Of a DNA stretch of 64,000 nucleotides, positions 17,574 to 26,530 are shown piece after piece (within the stretch, counting starts at the first letter, position 1; each line of letters starts with the position of its first letter). The stretch is from Microcaldota archaeon (lineage in GTDB: Archaea; Micrarchaeota; Micrarchaeia; Anstonellales; Bilamarchaeaceae): assembly GCA_022627495.1 (NCBI GenBank), contig JAKEGJ010000003.1, positions 94,239-158,238 of the forward strand. The letters are read 5' to 3'. The notes under the pieces were generated by a model, which did no database searches, was not told the origin of the DNA, and saw only the letters and a list, made by a program, of their open reading frames with translations. Made by a program: the position numbers and the translations under genes.

Positions 17574-18002
17574 TCATCTCTTGGGTTTCTCCTTCTTGCC
17601 GCGGCGCAGCATCTGGAGGTCGGCGTTGTTCACTGCAACTACCTTGTAGCGGACACCGGGGACCGAGCCCATCTGCCCTCTCTGCGAACCGCCCATGCCC
17701 GCTAGTATGACCTCGTCATGCTCATCGATGAAGTTGATGGCCTTGTCGCGCACGGCATGCGCCGTCACGACCTTGCCGTTCTTTATCAATTGCACCTTCA
17801 CGCATTTGATGAGGCCCGAGTGGGGCTGCTTCTGCTCCAGGACCACTTTCTCTAGGACTATGCCCCTTGCCTGCGGCGCTCCTTCGAGCGGGTCGAACTT
17901 CTCCTTGAGTTTCAGCGCCCTCCTCTTCCATCTCTTGGAGAGCCATTTGTGCTTCTTGCGCTTTCTCTCCATGTTTCTTCCTGCATATTCTCCGTTACCC
18001 AT
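17574..18002 (-). CDS. rps12: Small-subunit ribosomal protein uS12
   Basis: The ATG at 18000-18002 is preferred because AGGTGG lies just upstream and the product (142 residues) then starts with [11 protein letters not shown]. The frame is open upstream but that extension is not uS12-like. uS12 hallmarks are present: [19 protein letters not shown] in the decoding-centre loop, [37 protein letters not shown] (split here only for description) and a basic tail. It monitors codon-anticodon pairing. The leader from the palindromic TATA at 18089-18100 would be about 65 nt. Confidence 0.96.
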   Translation of the reverse strand: MGNGEYAGRNMERKRKKHKWLSKRWKRRALKLKEKFDPLEGAPQARGIVLEKVVLEQKQPHSGLIKCVKVQLIKNGKVVTAHAVRDKAINFIDEHDEVILAGMGGSQRGQMGSVPGVRYKVVAVNNADLQMLRRGKKEKPKR

Positions 18003-18088
18003 GAATCCACCTGATAAAGAATTACGACTGGCTGATTTGACTGTCGCAGACGACCTTGCCGTCCGCAACAGGGAATACTACTGAGAAG

Positions 18089-18100
18089 TATTTATAAATA
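18089..18100. promoter_or_regulatory. Perfect palindromic TATA box, probable bidirectional promoter
   Basis: TATTTATAAATA is identical on both strands and lies between the divergent uS12 gene (start 18002) and the 299-residue protein gene (start 18121, 26 nt away). One TBP site could serve both directions. Confidence 0.6.
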
Positions 18101-18120
18101 TTATGACCGGGTTCTGGCAT

Positions 18121-19020
18121 ATGCCGCTGAAGTTGAAATCCTCGTTCTCGTTCGGGTTCACCGGCACGGACATGGTGCCCATCCTCCAGATGCAGAACGC
18201 CATGTTCAATGACAGCGTCCTGAACAACTACTTCCAGCAGTCCCTGCTAAGCGAGAGCATCATGAAGCGCCAGCGCGACATGAGCCAGGCGACCCTGATG
18301 GCGCAGGCCGTGAACGAATCCGCATCCAAGGAGAGGGGCTCGGAGGCGCAGATGAAAGGCGAGAAGGCGTCATCCACCTCCTACGCCATAACATACTACA
18401 ATCCGGAGCTGAACAAGACCGAAATCCTGGAAGCGAAAAGCGAAATCAAGATATCCGATTTCACTACCAAGATGGTCGAAGAGGCGGTCGCGATGCAGTC
18501 CGCCTACTCCATATACCGCTTCATCGCCCAGCCGCTCATCCGCACCGAGGTCCTCCCCTGGAAGCTGGAGGAGATACTCGCCCAGCGGGAATACGGGACC
18601 CCTCCCCCGCCCCCGGCAGGGGCCGCAGTGACGCCGGTCAAGATAATCGTCCAGAAGGAAAGCGAGATTGTGGCATTGAAAAAGCGCGAGGATGCGATAA
18701 AGGAGGCAATCGAGCGGTTCGTGGTGCGCAAGGAGAAGACCGAGCAGAAAATCGCCGAGGAAATCCTGATCATCGATGAAGCCGTTGCGATGCTCCGCGC
18801 GGGGGACGAGATAGACAAGGTCATCGGCCGCCTGCCGCCGCTGTCCCGCGCCCGCTACATCCTCGTCCTGCGCAAGAAACAGCTTGGGCGGCTCGCGATA
18901 ATAGCATTGCTGCTCCGGGACGCCCAGTTCCTGAAAACGATAAAGAAAAAGCTGGAGCTCTTCACGCTGGACGACCTTGTGAACATATACAAGGTCCTGC
19001 GGAACCTGCAGAAGCGTTAG
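18121..19020 (+). CDS. Uncharacterised helical protein
   Basis: The start at 18121 is chosen because it lies about 26 nt after the TATA box; an ATG at 18103 is only 3 nt from it. The product has 299 residues: a Met/Gln-rich helical N-terminal half, a Pro tract (PPPPPAG, about residue 160), then a long basic/acidic coiled coil (about 185-235) and a helical C-terminus (PLSRARYILVLRKKQL, FTLDDLVNIYKVL). No signal peptide or TM. I do not recognise the family. It is divergent from uS12 and ends one base before the stop of convergent eL40. Confidence 0.8.
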   Translation: MPLKLKSSFSFGFTGTDMVPILQMQNAMFNDSVLNNYFQQSLLSESIMKRQRDMSQATLMAQAVNESASKERGSEAQMKGEKASSTSYAITYYNPELNKTEILEAKSEIKISDFTTKMVEEAVAMQSAYSIYRFIAQPLIRTEVLPWKLEEILAQREYGTPPPPPAGAAVTPVKIIVQKESEIVALKKREDAIKEAIERFVVRKEKTEQKIAEEILIIDEAVAMLRAGDEIDKVIGRLPPLSRARYILVLRKKQLGRLAIIALLLRDAQFLKTIKKKLELFTLDDLVNIYKVLRNLQKR

Positions 19021-19173
19021 CTACTTCTTGGCCCGGATTTCCCTTCTCTTGGGCCTCATGTACGCGGAGCCGCACTTCCTGCACTTCTCTACGCCACGGG
19101 TATTCCTGGTCTTGCATTTCCTGCATACGTTTACCTGTGCAATCCTTGCGTCAGCTTCCGGAAATTTTCCCAT
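19021..19173 (-). CDS. rpl40e: Large-subunit ribosomal protein eL40
   Basis: A 50-residue protein starting MGKFPEADARIAQ with a zinc ribbon CRKC...CRKCG (residues about 16-37) and a basic tail ending in REIRAKK. This matches archaeal eL40 in length, in the conserved FPEAxAR start, and in Cys spacing. It is a structural zinc protein of the 50S subunit. The stop abuts the stop of the convergent gene at 19020 with no spacer. GGTG lies just before the ATG, and TATTTA a little further upstream. Confidence 0.93.
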   Translation of the reverse strand: MGKFPEADARIAQVNVCRKCKTRNTRGVEKCRKCGSAYMRPKRREIRAKK

Positions 19174-19266
19174 CAGTTACACCTAAATAAGCGGCTGAAT
19201 TAGCAGCAGTCTTTTTACATCTATGGCCAGCATTGTTTTTTAAATTTGCCCGTACCCACTTGAGGC

Positions 19267-19707
19267 ATGGAATGTGAAACATCCTGCGGGATAGTGGTAT
19301 TCAGGGAAGAGCTTCCCGAGCGCCTCTACCTCCTGCTCCATTATGAGGAGGGGCACTGGGATTTCCCGAAAGGGCACGCTGAGGAGGGCGAGAGGGAGGA
19401 AGAGACGGCCTTCCGCGAGCTGAAGGAGGAGGCCGGCCTCTCCGACATCGAGCTGGTGCTTGGCTTCCGCGAGCACATCCGATACGGGTACCAGCGGGCC
19501 GGCAGGACGTTCCACAAGGAGGTCTTTTTCTTCCTCGGAAGGACCGACGCGAAAAAAATCACGCTCTCCCATGAGCATGTGGGCTTCGAGTGGCTCCCCT
19601 TCGATAAGGCGCTCGAAAGGCTTACATACGAGAATGCGCGCGGCGTGCTCTCCAAAGCGCAGGCGGTCCTCCAGTCGTGGGGCGCCGGAAAAGAGCAATG
19701 CGGCTAA
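19267..19707 (+). CDS. Nudix hydrolase, probably diadenosine tetraphosphatase-like
   Basis: 146 residues. The complete Nudix box spans residues 36-58 (GHAEEGE...RELKEEAGL), with the REL-EE catalytic helix intact. The surrounding CGIVVFRE, HWDFPKGH and EVFFFLGR strands resemble the bis(5'-nucleosyl)-tetraphosphatase subgroup, which removes alarmone-type dinucleotides. Substrate specificity cannot be fixed from sequence. TTTTTAAATTT (19236-19247) lies about 26 nt upstream, indicating a leaderless mRNA. Confidence 0.9.
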   Translation: MECETSCGIVVFREELPERLYLLLHYEEGHWDFPKGHAEEGEREEETAFRELKEEAGLSDIELVLGFREHIRYGYQRAGRTFHKEVFFFLGRTDAKKITLSHEHVGFEWLPFDKALERLTYENARGVLSKAQAVLQSWGAGKEQCG

Positions 19708-19782
19708 AACGGGCAATGCCGCCTCGCATCCCGTTCCCGGCTTTCCGAACCATATAATAACTTTTTTCCCATTACTTTCTTC

Positions 19783-20346
19783 ATGGACCTGATAATATTC
19801 GCGCACCCTGACAATCTGGGGAGCCACAACGCCGCCATACTCAAGCACGTCGCCGGAAGGCTCAGGATGAAGTTCGCGGAATTCGAGGTCATCGACCTGT
19901 ACGCGGACGGCTTCGACCCGGTCTTCAGGACGACGCGGGAGCCGGAATCCAAAGCCGCGCTGGTCCGGAAATACCAGCAGAAGGTCGCCATGGCGGACCG
20001 CCTGATATTCATCCACCCCGTCTGGTGGTACAACGTGCCTGCCATGCTGAAGGGGTTCATCGAGCATGTCTTCCATTCCGGATTCGCGTACGATTTCAAG
20101 CTCTCCTCCGACAACTCGCAGATACTCGAGCAGAAATTGAAGGGGAAGACCGCCATCGTGATAAACACCTACGGGAGGAGCAAGGCGGAAGCGAAGGCGC
20201 GCGGGAACCCGCTTGCCATAGTCCTCGACAAGTGCGTGCTCGGCTTCTGCGGGATAAAGGTCGCGGCGCGCATTGAATGGTTCGATGTCAAGGGGCCGGC
20301 CTTGCTTCCGAAAGAAATCGTCAACCGCATCGACGCGGCGCTCTGA
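19783..20346 (+). CDS. NAD(P)H:quinone reductase-like flavoprotein
   Basis: 187 residues with the flavodoxin-like fold of the NQO/KefF/MdaB family. An N-terminal LIIFAHPDNLGSHNAAI forms the FMN/FAD phosphate loop, and IHPVWWYNVPAMLKGFIEHV (about residues 77-97) is the characteristic family motif. These enzymes make two-electron reductions of quinones and protect against redox cycling. The gene has its own TATA (CATATAATAA, 19751-19760) about 28 nt upstream of the ATG. It precedes uvrB by 16 nt and may share a transcript with it. Confidence 0.88.
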   Translation: MDLIIFAHPDNLGSHNAAILKHVAGRLRMKFAEFEVIDLYADGFDPVFRTTREPESKAALVRKYQQKVAMADRLIFIHPVWWYNVPAMLKGFIEHVFHSGFAYDFKLSSDNSQILEQKLKGKTAIVINTYGRSKAEAKARGNPLAIVLDKCVLGFCGIKVAARIEWFDVKGPALLPKEIVNRIDAAL

Positions 20347-20362
20347 AGGGTTAGCGGGGCAA

Positions 20363-22294
20363 ATGCGCATGGCGTTCTCACTGGAATCACCGTACAAGCC
20401 GGCAGGGGACCAGCCGCAGGCCATTGAAAAGCTCGCCGCGTTCGCAAAAAAAGGCGGCATGCAGACGCTTCTTGGCGTCACCGGCTCGGGCAAGACTTTC
20501 ACCATGGCCAATCTCATCGCAAGGTGCGGGCGCCCGGCCATAGTGATCTCGCACAACAAGACGCTGGCGGCCCAGCTGTACGCGGAATTCCAGCAGTTCT
20601 TCCCCAAAGACAACGTCGGCTATTTCATCTCCTATTACGACTATTACCAGCCCGAGAGCTACATCGTGCAGACGGACACGTATATAGAGAAGGAGGCCGA
20701 GCGGAACGAGCGGCTGGAGGAATTCCGGCTCCAGGCGACCTCCTACCTCATGTCCGGCATGCCGACTGTCATCGTGGCTTCGGTCTCCTGCATATACGGC
20801 CTCGGCAATCCCGGCACTTACCGTGAGCTCGGCCTGGATTTGCGCAAGGGGCTACGGATGAGCAGGAAAGAGCTGCTCGCATCGCTCGTCCGCATGCAGT
20901 ATGAGCGCAACGACGCGGTCCTCGCGAAGGGCGATTTCCGGATGCGGGGCGACATGCTTGAAGTATTCCCGCCGTTCGCAGATGCCGCCATCCGCGTCCA
21001 GTTCGAGGACGATACGCTCCAGTGGATCGAATCCTTCGATGTGCTCTCAGGGCGCAAGGCGCGGGCCCAGGGCTACATGCTGCTCCCGGCAAAGCACTTC
21101 GTCGTGCCGGACCAAACCGTCCAGGGGGCGCTTGCCTCCATCGAGGCCGAGCTGGCGGATTATTCGCCTTCCCTGAAGCCCCTCGAGCGCCAGAGGCTCG
21201 AGCAGAGGACTAAATACGACCTGGAGATGATACGGGAGCTCGGCTACTGCTCCGGCATCGAGAACTACTCGCGCCATTTCGACGGCAGGAAGCCTGGCGA
21301 GCGGCCTTACTGCCTGCTCGACTATTTCCCCAAGGACTTCCTGATGCTCATCGACGAGTCGCATGTGACCGTCCCACAGATACGCGGCATGTTCCACGGG
21401 GATTTTTCGAGGAAGAAGTCGCTCGTGGAGAACGGCTTCCGGCTTCCGTGCGCATTCGACAACCGGCCCCTGAAATTCGCGGAGTTCGAGAAATTCATGA
21501 AAAACGTCGTCTTCGTCTCCGCGACGCCGTCCGCATACGAGCTGGAGCATTCCGCGCAGGTCGTGGAGCAGATAGTCCGCCCGACAGGCCTAGTCGACCC
21601 GGAAATCGAACTGCGCAGGACGAACGGGCAGATTGACGACCTTTTGCGGGAAGTGAAGGCGCGGGCGGAACGGAACGAGCGGACGCTAATCACGACGCTG
21701 ACCAAGCGCATGTCCGAGGACCTGGCGGCATACCTCCACGAGAAGGGCGCCCGCGTGCGCTACCTGCACTCTGAAATCGAGACGCTCGAGCGCACAAAGC
21801 TCATCCGCGCCCTCCGGGCGGGCAAGTTCGACTGCCTGGTGGGCATCAACCTCCTGCGCGAAGGCCTCGATATCCCCGAAGTATCGCTGGTCGCCATCCT
21901 CGACGCCGACAAGACCGGCTTCCTGCGCTCAGGCCCGTCCCTCATACAGACGATAGGGCGCGCCGCGAGGAACATCAACGGAAAAGTCATCATGTACGCG
22001 GACTTTGAATCAGCTGCCATGAAACAGGCGATTGGCGAAACGGAACGGAGGCGCACAAAGCAGATCGCTTTCAACCGGAAATTCGGAATCACGCCCAAAA
22101 CCATCCAGAAGCCGATACCTCCGGAGGAGGATATGGGTGAAGTCGAAGCGGCTATCCCCAAAAGCATGAGCGAGGCCCAGAAGGAGGAATTCATCCTGAT
22201 GCTCGAGGAGCAGATGAAGGGCGCTGCCGAGCGCCTGGATTTTGAAAAGGCGATTGCTTTGCGCGACAAAATACGTGAACTGCGGAAATCATAG
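20363..22294 (+). CDS. uvrB: UvrABC excinuclease subunit B
   Basis: 643 residues, normal for UvrB. Motifs: Walker A GVTGSGKT (38-45); the beta-hairpin YYDYYQPESYI that inserts into damaged DNA; EKEAERNERLEEFR; DESHVTVPQ (Walker B region); the SAT-like helicase motif FVSATPSAYE; LVGINLLREGLDIPEVSLV; QTIGRAARN; and a C-terminal UVR helix pair (EEQMKGAAERLDFEKAIALRD) for binding UvrC. The frame is open further upstream, but MRMAFSLESPYKPAGDQP at 20363 matches the family N-terminus. uvrA and uvrC lie about 5.4 kb downstream. The bacterial-type system is present in only some archaea, so acquisition by transfer is likely. Confidence 0.97.
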   Translation: MRMAFSLESPYKPAGDQPQAIEKLAAFAKKGGMQTLLGVTGSGKTFTMANLIARCGRPAIVISHNKTLAAQLYAEFQQFFPKDNVGYFISYYDYYQPESYIVQTDTYIEKEAERNERLEEFRLQATSYLMSGMPTVIVASVSCIYGLGNPGTYRELGLDLRKGLRMSRKELLASLVRMQYERNDAVLAKGDFRMRGDMLEVFPPFADAAIRVQFEDDTLQWIESFDVLSGRKARAQGYMLLPAKHFVVPDQTVQGALASIEAELADYSPSLKPLERQRLEQRTKYDLEMIRELGYCSGIENYSRHFDGRKPGERPYCLLDYFPKDFLMLIDESHVTVPQIRGMFHGDFSRKKSLVENGFRLPCAFDNRPLKFAEFEKFMKNVVFVSATPSAYELEHSAQVVEQIVRPTGLVDPEIELRRTNGQIDDLLREVKARAERNERTLITTLTKRMSEDLAAYLHEKGARVRYLHSEIETLERTKLIRALRAGKFDCLVGINLLREGLDIPEVSLVAILDADKTGFLRSGPSLIQTIGRAARNINGKVIMYADFESAAMKQAIGETERRRTKQIAFNRKFGITPKTIQKPIPPEEDMGEVEAAIPKSMSEAQKEEFILMLEEQMKGAAERLDFEKAIALRDKIRELRKS

Positions 22295-22301
22295 TCCGGG
22301 A

Positions 22302-23741
22302 TTACTCGCCATTCTCGTATGTCCCTATCCACTTCGCAAAGGCCGCAACCACCCTCGCCCGGATTTCGTCTCCCTTGCCGCAAATCGGGCGAACCTCGTC
22401 GGCCAAGCCGGAATAGCCGTGCCTCATCAGCCAGAACGAAAGGAAATCGTCATCCTCGCCCCATTTTTCAATCAATTCCGCAGGCATACTCCTGATTTGA
22501 TTGGCTATCTCAGCAAGCGAATGCGTGCGGCACACCTCCTGTCCCTGCCCGTCGTTTATCACGAACGGGTCGTTCTTAAGCTGGCCCATCTCGTATTCCA
22601 GCTCCCCCATGAGGAATCCCCTCAGCCATTCACCGCCGAAGCGGCTGGGCCTTATCCTGTCCCCGGCGTCATGGAAACCATGCATGTATAGCCAGGTCGA
22701 AAAGAAATCCTTTGCACCGAACTCCTCGAGGTCGCGCATGTCGGCCATCTCGATTGCGCTGCGGAGGCCGGCTATGCTGCTTATCCGCATCCGTTTGCCA
22801 TGGACTGGCATGATGAATTCGCCAAAGCCTGCATAATCAAGCATGAACTGCCTTAGCGTCTCAATCGAGCCTTCCGACCCTTTCGCCATGAGAAGCGCCT
22901 TTTCCTGCAAATCGCCCGGCAGGTGGCCCTTGGATGCGATGATTTTGGCAATTCTCGGGAAACAGTCATGTGCGTACCCCACCAATGCCCGCCCGGCTTC
23001 CCCTGTGACTTTGCCCCCTTTGGGGAATGCCATGTCGGTTATCACGCAGACGATTTCGTTTCCCCGCAATTCGATGAACGCCTCGGCCTCCTCGTATGTC
23101 CTTTTCGTGATTACCCCCGCGCGCCTTCCCACAATCGAATAGAGCTGCGGAAGGAATTCCGAGAACCATCTGGGCTCGTCGTCCACTACCAGGACCGCAA
23201 ACCTTCTTTTCCTATTTTCGTCCTGGCTCTCGATGTTAAGCTTGTCTTCGGCAAGATGTATGAATGCCTGCACAACCCCCCCAAAATCTCGGCTGCAGGT
23301 TCCGGCTATCGCGGCTATGAGGTCGGCTTTCGCCACGTCCGGATATGCCAGCATGGAATGCTGGAGGGGCATGGTGCATACGCTTTCCCTTTCCGAAAGC
23401 AGGACGACCGTGCAATTCGGGGAGTTCTTTCGTATCCTTTCCGGGTTTATGCAGCCTATCGTGCGGTCGTCGACGAAGAGCACTGCCGGGTCCCTTCCAT
23501 GTATGGCCGCGAAGCTGACCGGGGATTCCACGTGCCGGAACCCGACTTTGGGGAGGCCGGATACCACCGCTTCCCTGATTTTTTCCGCCTTGGCCGGGCT
23601 CTCAAGATAAGCCCAAACCTCGCCCACCCGCTTCGAGTTTATAATGTCTTCAAGGACCTTGGATTTGAATATGGCGGGCCTCCTTGGCGGCGGGCGGTAT
23701 GGCGGGACTTTTTCATCCTTGCGTACCAAATTTCCACCCAT
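22302..23741 (-). CDS. Receiver-domain (response-regulator-like) protein paired with PPDK-N-like protein
   Basis: 479 residues. A central segment (about residues 178-310) reads as a CheY-like receiver: FAVLVVDDEPRWF (acidic pair), CVITDMAFPKGG (phospho-acceptor Asp) and IIASKGH (Lys position). The N-terminal 170 residues resemble a second, degenerate receiver-like domain (AVLFVDDRTIGCI, CTVVLLSE). The C-terminal 170 residues are helical with no recognised output domain. Its start overlaps the stop of the PPDK-like gene by one base (TGATG), so the two are translationally coupled. No histidine kinase is nearby, so the phosphodonor is unknown. Confidence 0.8.
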   Translation of the reverse strand: MGGNLVRKDEKVPPYRPPPRRPAIFKSKVLEDIINSKRVGEVWAYLESPAKAEKIREAVVSGLPKVGFRHVESPVSFAAIHGRDPAVLFVDDRTIGCINPERIRKNSPNCTVVLLSERESVCTMPLQHSMLAYPDVAKADLIAAIAGTCSRDFGGVVQAFIHLAEDKLNIESQDENRKRRFAVLVVDDEPRWFSEFLPQLYSIVGRRAGVITKRTYEEAEAFIELRGNEIVCVITDMAFPKGGKVTGEAGRALVGYAHDCFPRIAKIIASKGHLPGDLQEKALLMAKGSEGSIETLRQFMLDYAGFGEFIMPVHGKRMRISSIAGLRSAIEMADMRDLEEFGAKDFFSTWLYMHGFHDAGDRIRPSRFGGEWLRGFLMGELEYEMGQLKNDPFVINDGQGQEVCRTHSLAEIANQIRSMPAELIEKWGEDDDFLSFWLMRHGYSGLADEVRPICGKGDEIRARVVAAFAKWIGTYENGE

Positions 23742-25555
23742 CAGTCTCCCTCCGCAAAATACGCCTGGCCCTTTCCGGTCTCGCCGTCAAGCTCCACCAC
23801 CGACTCTCTTTCGCAAATGAAAACGCCCCGTGCCATTTCCCTGGCGCCGCTTAGGATTTCCTGGATTTTCCCGGCCACGTCCGCCTTGCGCGTCTCTATG
23901 ACCCTCATCATAGCCACGTTGTTGAACATATGCGTTCCGGGGCTTACCATGCTCACATTGCCGTCATTGAATGATATTACAGCGCCCGGGTTGTAAACCT
24001 CGCCGTACGCCCCTCCCTTCCCTATCTCGCTTGTCACGTTGGGGCCTATGAGCAGATACCTTCCGCCAAATCCGGCGTCCACGCGACCGAGAACTTCCTG
24101 CGCCCCCCGCACGTCCGACCCCGCCTCCTCTGTCACAACCACAATCTTTTCAAGCCGGCACGTCCCATGCCCTATGCAGTCGCTTGTTTCGGCTATCAGC
24201 CGCCCTGCGGGGATTTGCGAGAGGGCGAACGAATCGCCGGAATTTCCAAAAGGCCGTATCTGCAGAAACCCAATCCAGAGCCTGCCCCTCTCCTCCCTTA
24301 TGGCAAGTTCCATGTCGATGTCGAATCCGCATTCCGCTTTCATGCGTTTTGCTATCCGGCCCAAAAATTCAATGGCCGCCTTTCCCTGCGGGCTTGAAAT
24401 GAACCCGCTGAATGTTGCCCGCACATCGTCCGTTTCCCCAAGGAGCGCGGTTTTCATCATCGCCCCGTGGATGATGGTCCAGTCCTTCCGGAGCGCAGCA
24501 AGCGCATCGCTGAACTTTGCGAAGAACCTGAAATCGTTTATCTCGCTGAATCGTATCCTTTCCAGGGTTCCCGTGCCGGTGTCTATAGCATCGAACCTGT
24601 CCTGGCTGTGCAGGAACTGGCGCATCTGGCCAGTCGCGAAATCGCCCCGGCCGTCGCAAAAAGTGATTGACGTGGGCGCCCTGACCAGCCCGCCCCGGTC
24701 TGGAAAGATGATGGTGCAGGGGACCGGTTTCTCGTCATTGCTTGCAACGGTGAGCGTGCCAAGCCCGAAACCCATCCGGGCAAGGGGCGCATCCCTCCCC
24801 ACGCCCTCAGGGCGCTCCATGCCCAGGGAGCGCGAAGAAAGGACGATGCTGGCAAGCGGGAAATGCAGGCTGCGGATTCCCCTATCGGTTTCCAGCGCCA
24901 TCGTATCCCCCACCACTTTCTGGAACATGACAGACATATGGTGCTCCTCCGGCCGCAATCCCAGGGCGCGCATCTTCTTGGTAACCCCGCTGCCAAAGAA
25001 ACTCGCATATACCTCCCGTGTGGCCCTGAGCATCAGCCCGGCCCTCTCTTTCGGCGCCATGGATGGTTCGGCCATGACGAAAGTGGTTGTGAAATCGCCT
25101 GCGAACGGGGATCGCCTGCCGCTGTCTTCGCAGCTGGCGCTGGAACGCACTGCCAGGGGCCCGGTGAAATCCTCCGTTATCGAAGACATGGCCTCCAGGC
25201 TATCCGGGTCGGTGATTTCCGTGTTCATTAGAGCCAGCGCAATCTCATCCGGGTCGCCGCCTGAAACCGCCCTCGCCACTGCCGGGCTTTCAATGTAGCT
25301 GGAAAAATGCCCCGATGCAAGCACCGCGGCCTGCGGTACGAACGGGACTATGTCATTTGCCGCGTTCCTGAACCTGCTTTCGGAGGCCATTTCCCTGAGG
25401 GTTTCGCTAAAGACGTCTTTTTTGGCAAGCGCGCCAAGTGCCTGCAGGCCCGCGCCCTTTCCCCCAATGCCGTTTCCGGACGGGTGGCGCAGGATGCGTA
25501 TTCCCCCTGGCTCGGCGTCTTTGCTTCGGTGGATGCTGGGCTTCCCATCTGGCAT
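23741..25555 (-). CDS. PEP/pyruvate dikinase N-terminal (ATP-grasp)-like protein lacking the swivelling His domain
   Basis: 604 residues. PLAVRSSASCEDSGRRSPFAG (read as two parts, residues about 150-170) and the following TTTFV are the signature of the PPDK/PEP synthase nucleotide-binding domain. FDIDMELAIREERGRLWI plus LQIRPF (about 410-440) is the end of that ATP-grasp. I see no TGGxxSHxAI catalytic-His domain and no TIM-barrel PEP domain, so it cannot be a complete dikinase. The C-terminal 140 residues are unassigned. Coupled to the receiver protein downstream. A TATA (TTTATAAAC, about 25605-25616, minus) lies upstream. Confidence 0.82.
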   Translation of the reverse strand: MPDGKPSIHRSKDAEPGGIRILRHPSGNGIGGKGAGLQALGALAKKDVFSETLREMASESRFRNAANDIVPFVPQAAVLASGHFSSYIESPAVARAVSGGDPDEIALALMNTEITDPDSLEAMSSITEDFTGPLAVRSSASCEDSGRRSPFAGDFTTTFVMAEPSMAPKERAGLMLRATREVYASFFGSGVTKKMRALGLRPEEHHMSVMFQKVVGDTMALETDRGIRSLHFPLASIVLSSRSLGMERPEGVGRDAPLARMGFGLGTLTVASNDEKPVPCTIIFPDRGGLVRAPTSITFCDGRGDFATGQMRQFLHSQDRFDAIDTGTGTLERIRFSEINDFRFFAKFSDALAALRKDWTIIHGAMMKTALLGETDDVRATFSGFISSPQGKAAIEFLGRIAKRMKAECGFDIDMELAIREERGRLWIGFLQIRPFGNSGDSFALSQIPAGRLIAETSDCIGHGTCRLEKIVVVTEEAGSDVRGAQEVLGRVDAGFGGRYLLIGPNVTSEIGKGGAYGEVYNPGAVISFNDGNVSMVSPGTHMFNNVAMMRVIETRKADVAGKIQEILSGAREMARGVFICERESVVELDGETGKGQAYFAEGD

Positions 25556-25651
25556 GAATCATCATCCTTTGGCTACACAATAATGTGATTTTTTATGGTA
25601 GAGAGAGTTTATAAAGAGTGCGAGGGAGAGCGGGGCCGCGCGGGTGCCAGC

Positions 25652-26416
25652 CTAATTCCCGGCGCCGGCAGCCAGTTTCGCTTTCGGCATTATCAGGCCC
25701 TGCAGGCCGGCCGGTATCCTTCGCCTGACCATCGACCTGACTGCCAGCTTCTCGAATTCCCGCTCATCAACAGTGCGTTTCTTAACCGGGATCTTCCCTG
25801 TGAAATCCTCTTCTTTCCTGATGATCGGGATCCCCGGCTTCTTCGCTGAGCCCCATTCCAAATCCCCGAAGACCTCCCTCCGGACATCCGCAGAGACGAG
25901 GCTCGCAAGGTCGTCCAGGAAGTGCGATTCGAAAGCCGAGCGCAACGCGCTAAAAAAGGCCTCCAGCATCTCGACATCCCGCTGCGCCCCCAGGACCAGG
26001 AGCTCGCTGGAAAGGAAAGGCCTGAGCCTGGAGCCGCCTTCCTTATGCGAGATCAGGGGCATCACATCCGCTATCCCCACCACGCCAACGCTCATCACCC
26101 CGTTGCATGCCTCTTTCTGGGTCTCGCCAAGAATCCTGCGCTTCCCGGGTTCCTCCGTGACCACGATTGCCGTGAGCGGATCGTAGCCTTCTGAAATGAC
26201 CTCGCCTCCGTGGAAGACGACGGCCAAAGCCACCTCGCGCATCGCAGAAAGCCATTTTCCGAACATTTCTCCGGAATAGCCGGCAAGCTGGACGAGTGCA
26301 TCCATCTTCCAATCAAGCATGGAGACCATCGCGAATGTGTCCAGTTCTATGTGGTCGAATATCCCCGAGGGGCCGAGCTTTTGCGCCGGCCAGCTCCCTA
26401 CGATTACGCCTGCCAT
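25652..26416 (-). CDS. Uncharacterised protein upstream of the PPDK-like gene
   Basis: Starting at the ATG at 26416, which lies about 26 nt after the AT-rich palindrome at 26435-26448, the product has 254 residues; an ATG at 26434 overlaps the promoter. The sequence is mixed alpha/beta with no signal or TM: MAGVIVGSWPAQKLG at the start, LTAIVVTEEPGKRRI in the middle, and a basic C-terminal tail rich in Arg and Lys. I do not recognise a family. It lies 96 nt upstream of the PPDK-like gene on the same strand, which suggests joint function. Confidence 0.75.
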   Translation of the reverse strand: MAGVIVGSWPAQKLGPSGIFDHIELDTFAMVSMLDWKMDALVQLAGYSGEMFGKWLSAMREVALAVVFHGGEVISEGYDPLTAIVVTEEPGKRRILGETQKEACNGVMSVGVVGIADVMPLISHKEGGSRLRPFLSSELLVLGAQRDVEMLEAFFSALRSAFESHFLDDLASLVSADVRREVFGDLEWGSAKKPGIPIIRKEEDFTGKIPVKKRTVDEREFEKLAVRSMVRRRIPAGLQGLIMPKAKLAAGAGN

Positions 26417-26434
26417 GAAAACATTATATATCAT

Positions 26435-26448
26435 AATATTTAAATATT
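26435..26448 (-). promoter_or_regulatory. 14-bp AT palindrome acting as TATA box
   Basis: AATATTTAAATATT is a perfect palindrome centred about 26 nt from the ATG at 26416 (minus strand). Together with the site at 18089 it shows that palindromic TATA elements occur at divergent gene pairs in this genome. Confidence 0.5.
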
Positions 26449-26530
26449 TACAACCTATCTGCGCGAGCGGCGGTTTTTCAAGCCGCTGCCCCGGCCCCGC
26501 AAGCCATTTATTTATTGCACGGCATCGTCA

